A stretch of 6,039 nt of DNA from contig JAADHD010000458.1 in the NCBI GenBank assembly GCA_013152075.1, forward strand, positions 1 to 6,039, written 5' to 3'. Under the pieces are notes generated by a model. The model made no database searches. It was not told the DNA's origin and worked only from the letters and a program-made list of their open reading frames with translations. Position numbers and translations under genes: made by a program. This DNA is from Verrucomicrobiota bacterium. Lineage in GTDB: Bacteria > Verrucomicrobiota > Verrucomicrobiia > Verrucomicrobiales > DEV007. Below are positions 6,004-6,039 of this stretch, piece by piece; the stretch's first letter is position 1, and every line of letters starts with the position of its first letter.

Positions 6004-6039
6004 CCCCATCTGCTTTTCTTTCACTATTATGAAATCTCT

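Noticed and set aside
6029..6039. Start of a following gene (ATG AAA TCT CT)
   Set aside because: Only eleven bases are available and there is no ribosome binding site, so a gene cannot be supported, although it is plausible.

Overview
The window looks like part of a chromosome from the PVC superphylum, most likely Verrucomicrobiota (a planctomycete is the alternative). This is inferred from gene content. There is a large PQQ-type beta-propeller protein carrying a methyltransferase-like segment, and a Tat-exported hydroxypyruvate-isomerase-like TIM barrel. Shine-Dalgarno sequences are generally absent, and base composition is moderate. No plasmid, phage, transposase or CRISPR signature was seen.

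Layout. Positions 3-2608 (+) hold one propeller gene whose beginning lies left of the window. It is split into two open frames by a frameshift. A 5-bp tandem duplication (ATCGA ATCGA, 1065-1074) accounts for the shift exactly: removing one copy gives a continuous reading of 866 codons plus stop. Positions 2609-2713 form a short spacer dominated by a ten-unit heptanucleotide tandem repeat that runs to within one base of the next ATG. Positions 2714-3619 (+) encode the Tat-signal sugar-isomerase-like protein. Positions 3620-4014 form a 395-bp gap containing a 14-bp direct repeat, a small hairpin, and a tRNA-Thr(CGU) gene on the minus strand with a recognisable sigma70-type promoter. Positions 4015-5964 (+) encode a polytopic membrane protein resembling family-39 glycosyltransferases. 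The last 75 bases hold a T-tract that may be part of a terminator.

The genes do not form an obvious pathway. The propeller gene and the isomerase point the same way and are 105 bp apart. Both look like proteins of the cell envelope or exported compartment, but joint transcription is not demonstrated. The tRNA and the glycosyltransferase look like independent units. The observations most worth a second look are the 5-bp duplication frameshift, which leaves an ATGA stop/start overlap, and the heptamer array occupying the isomerase translation-initiation region. I found no convincing evidence of a new multi-gene system.
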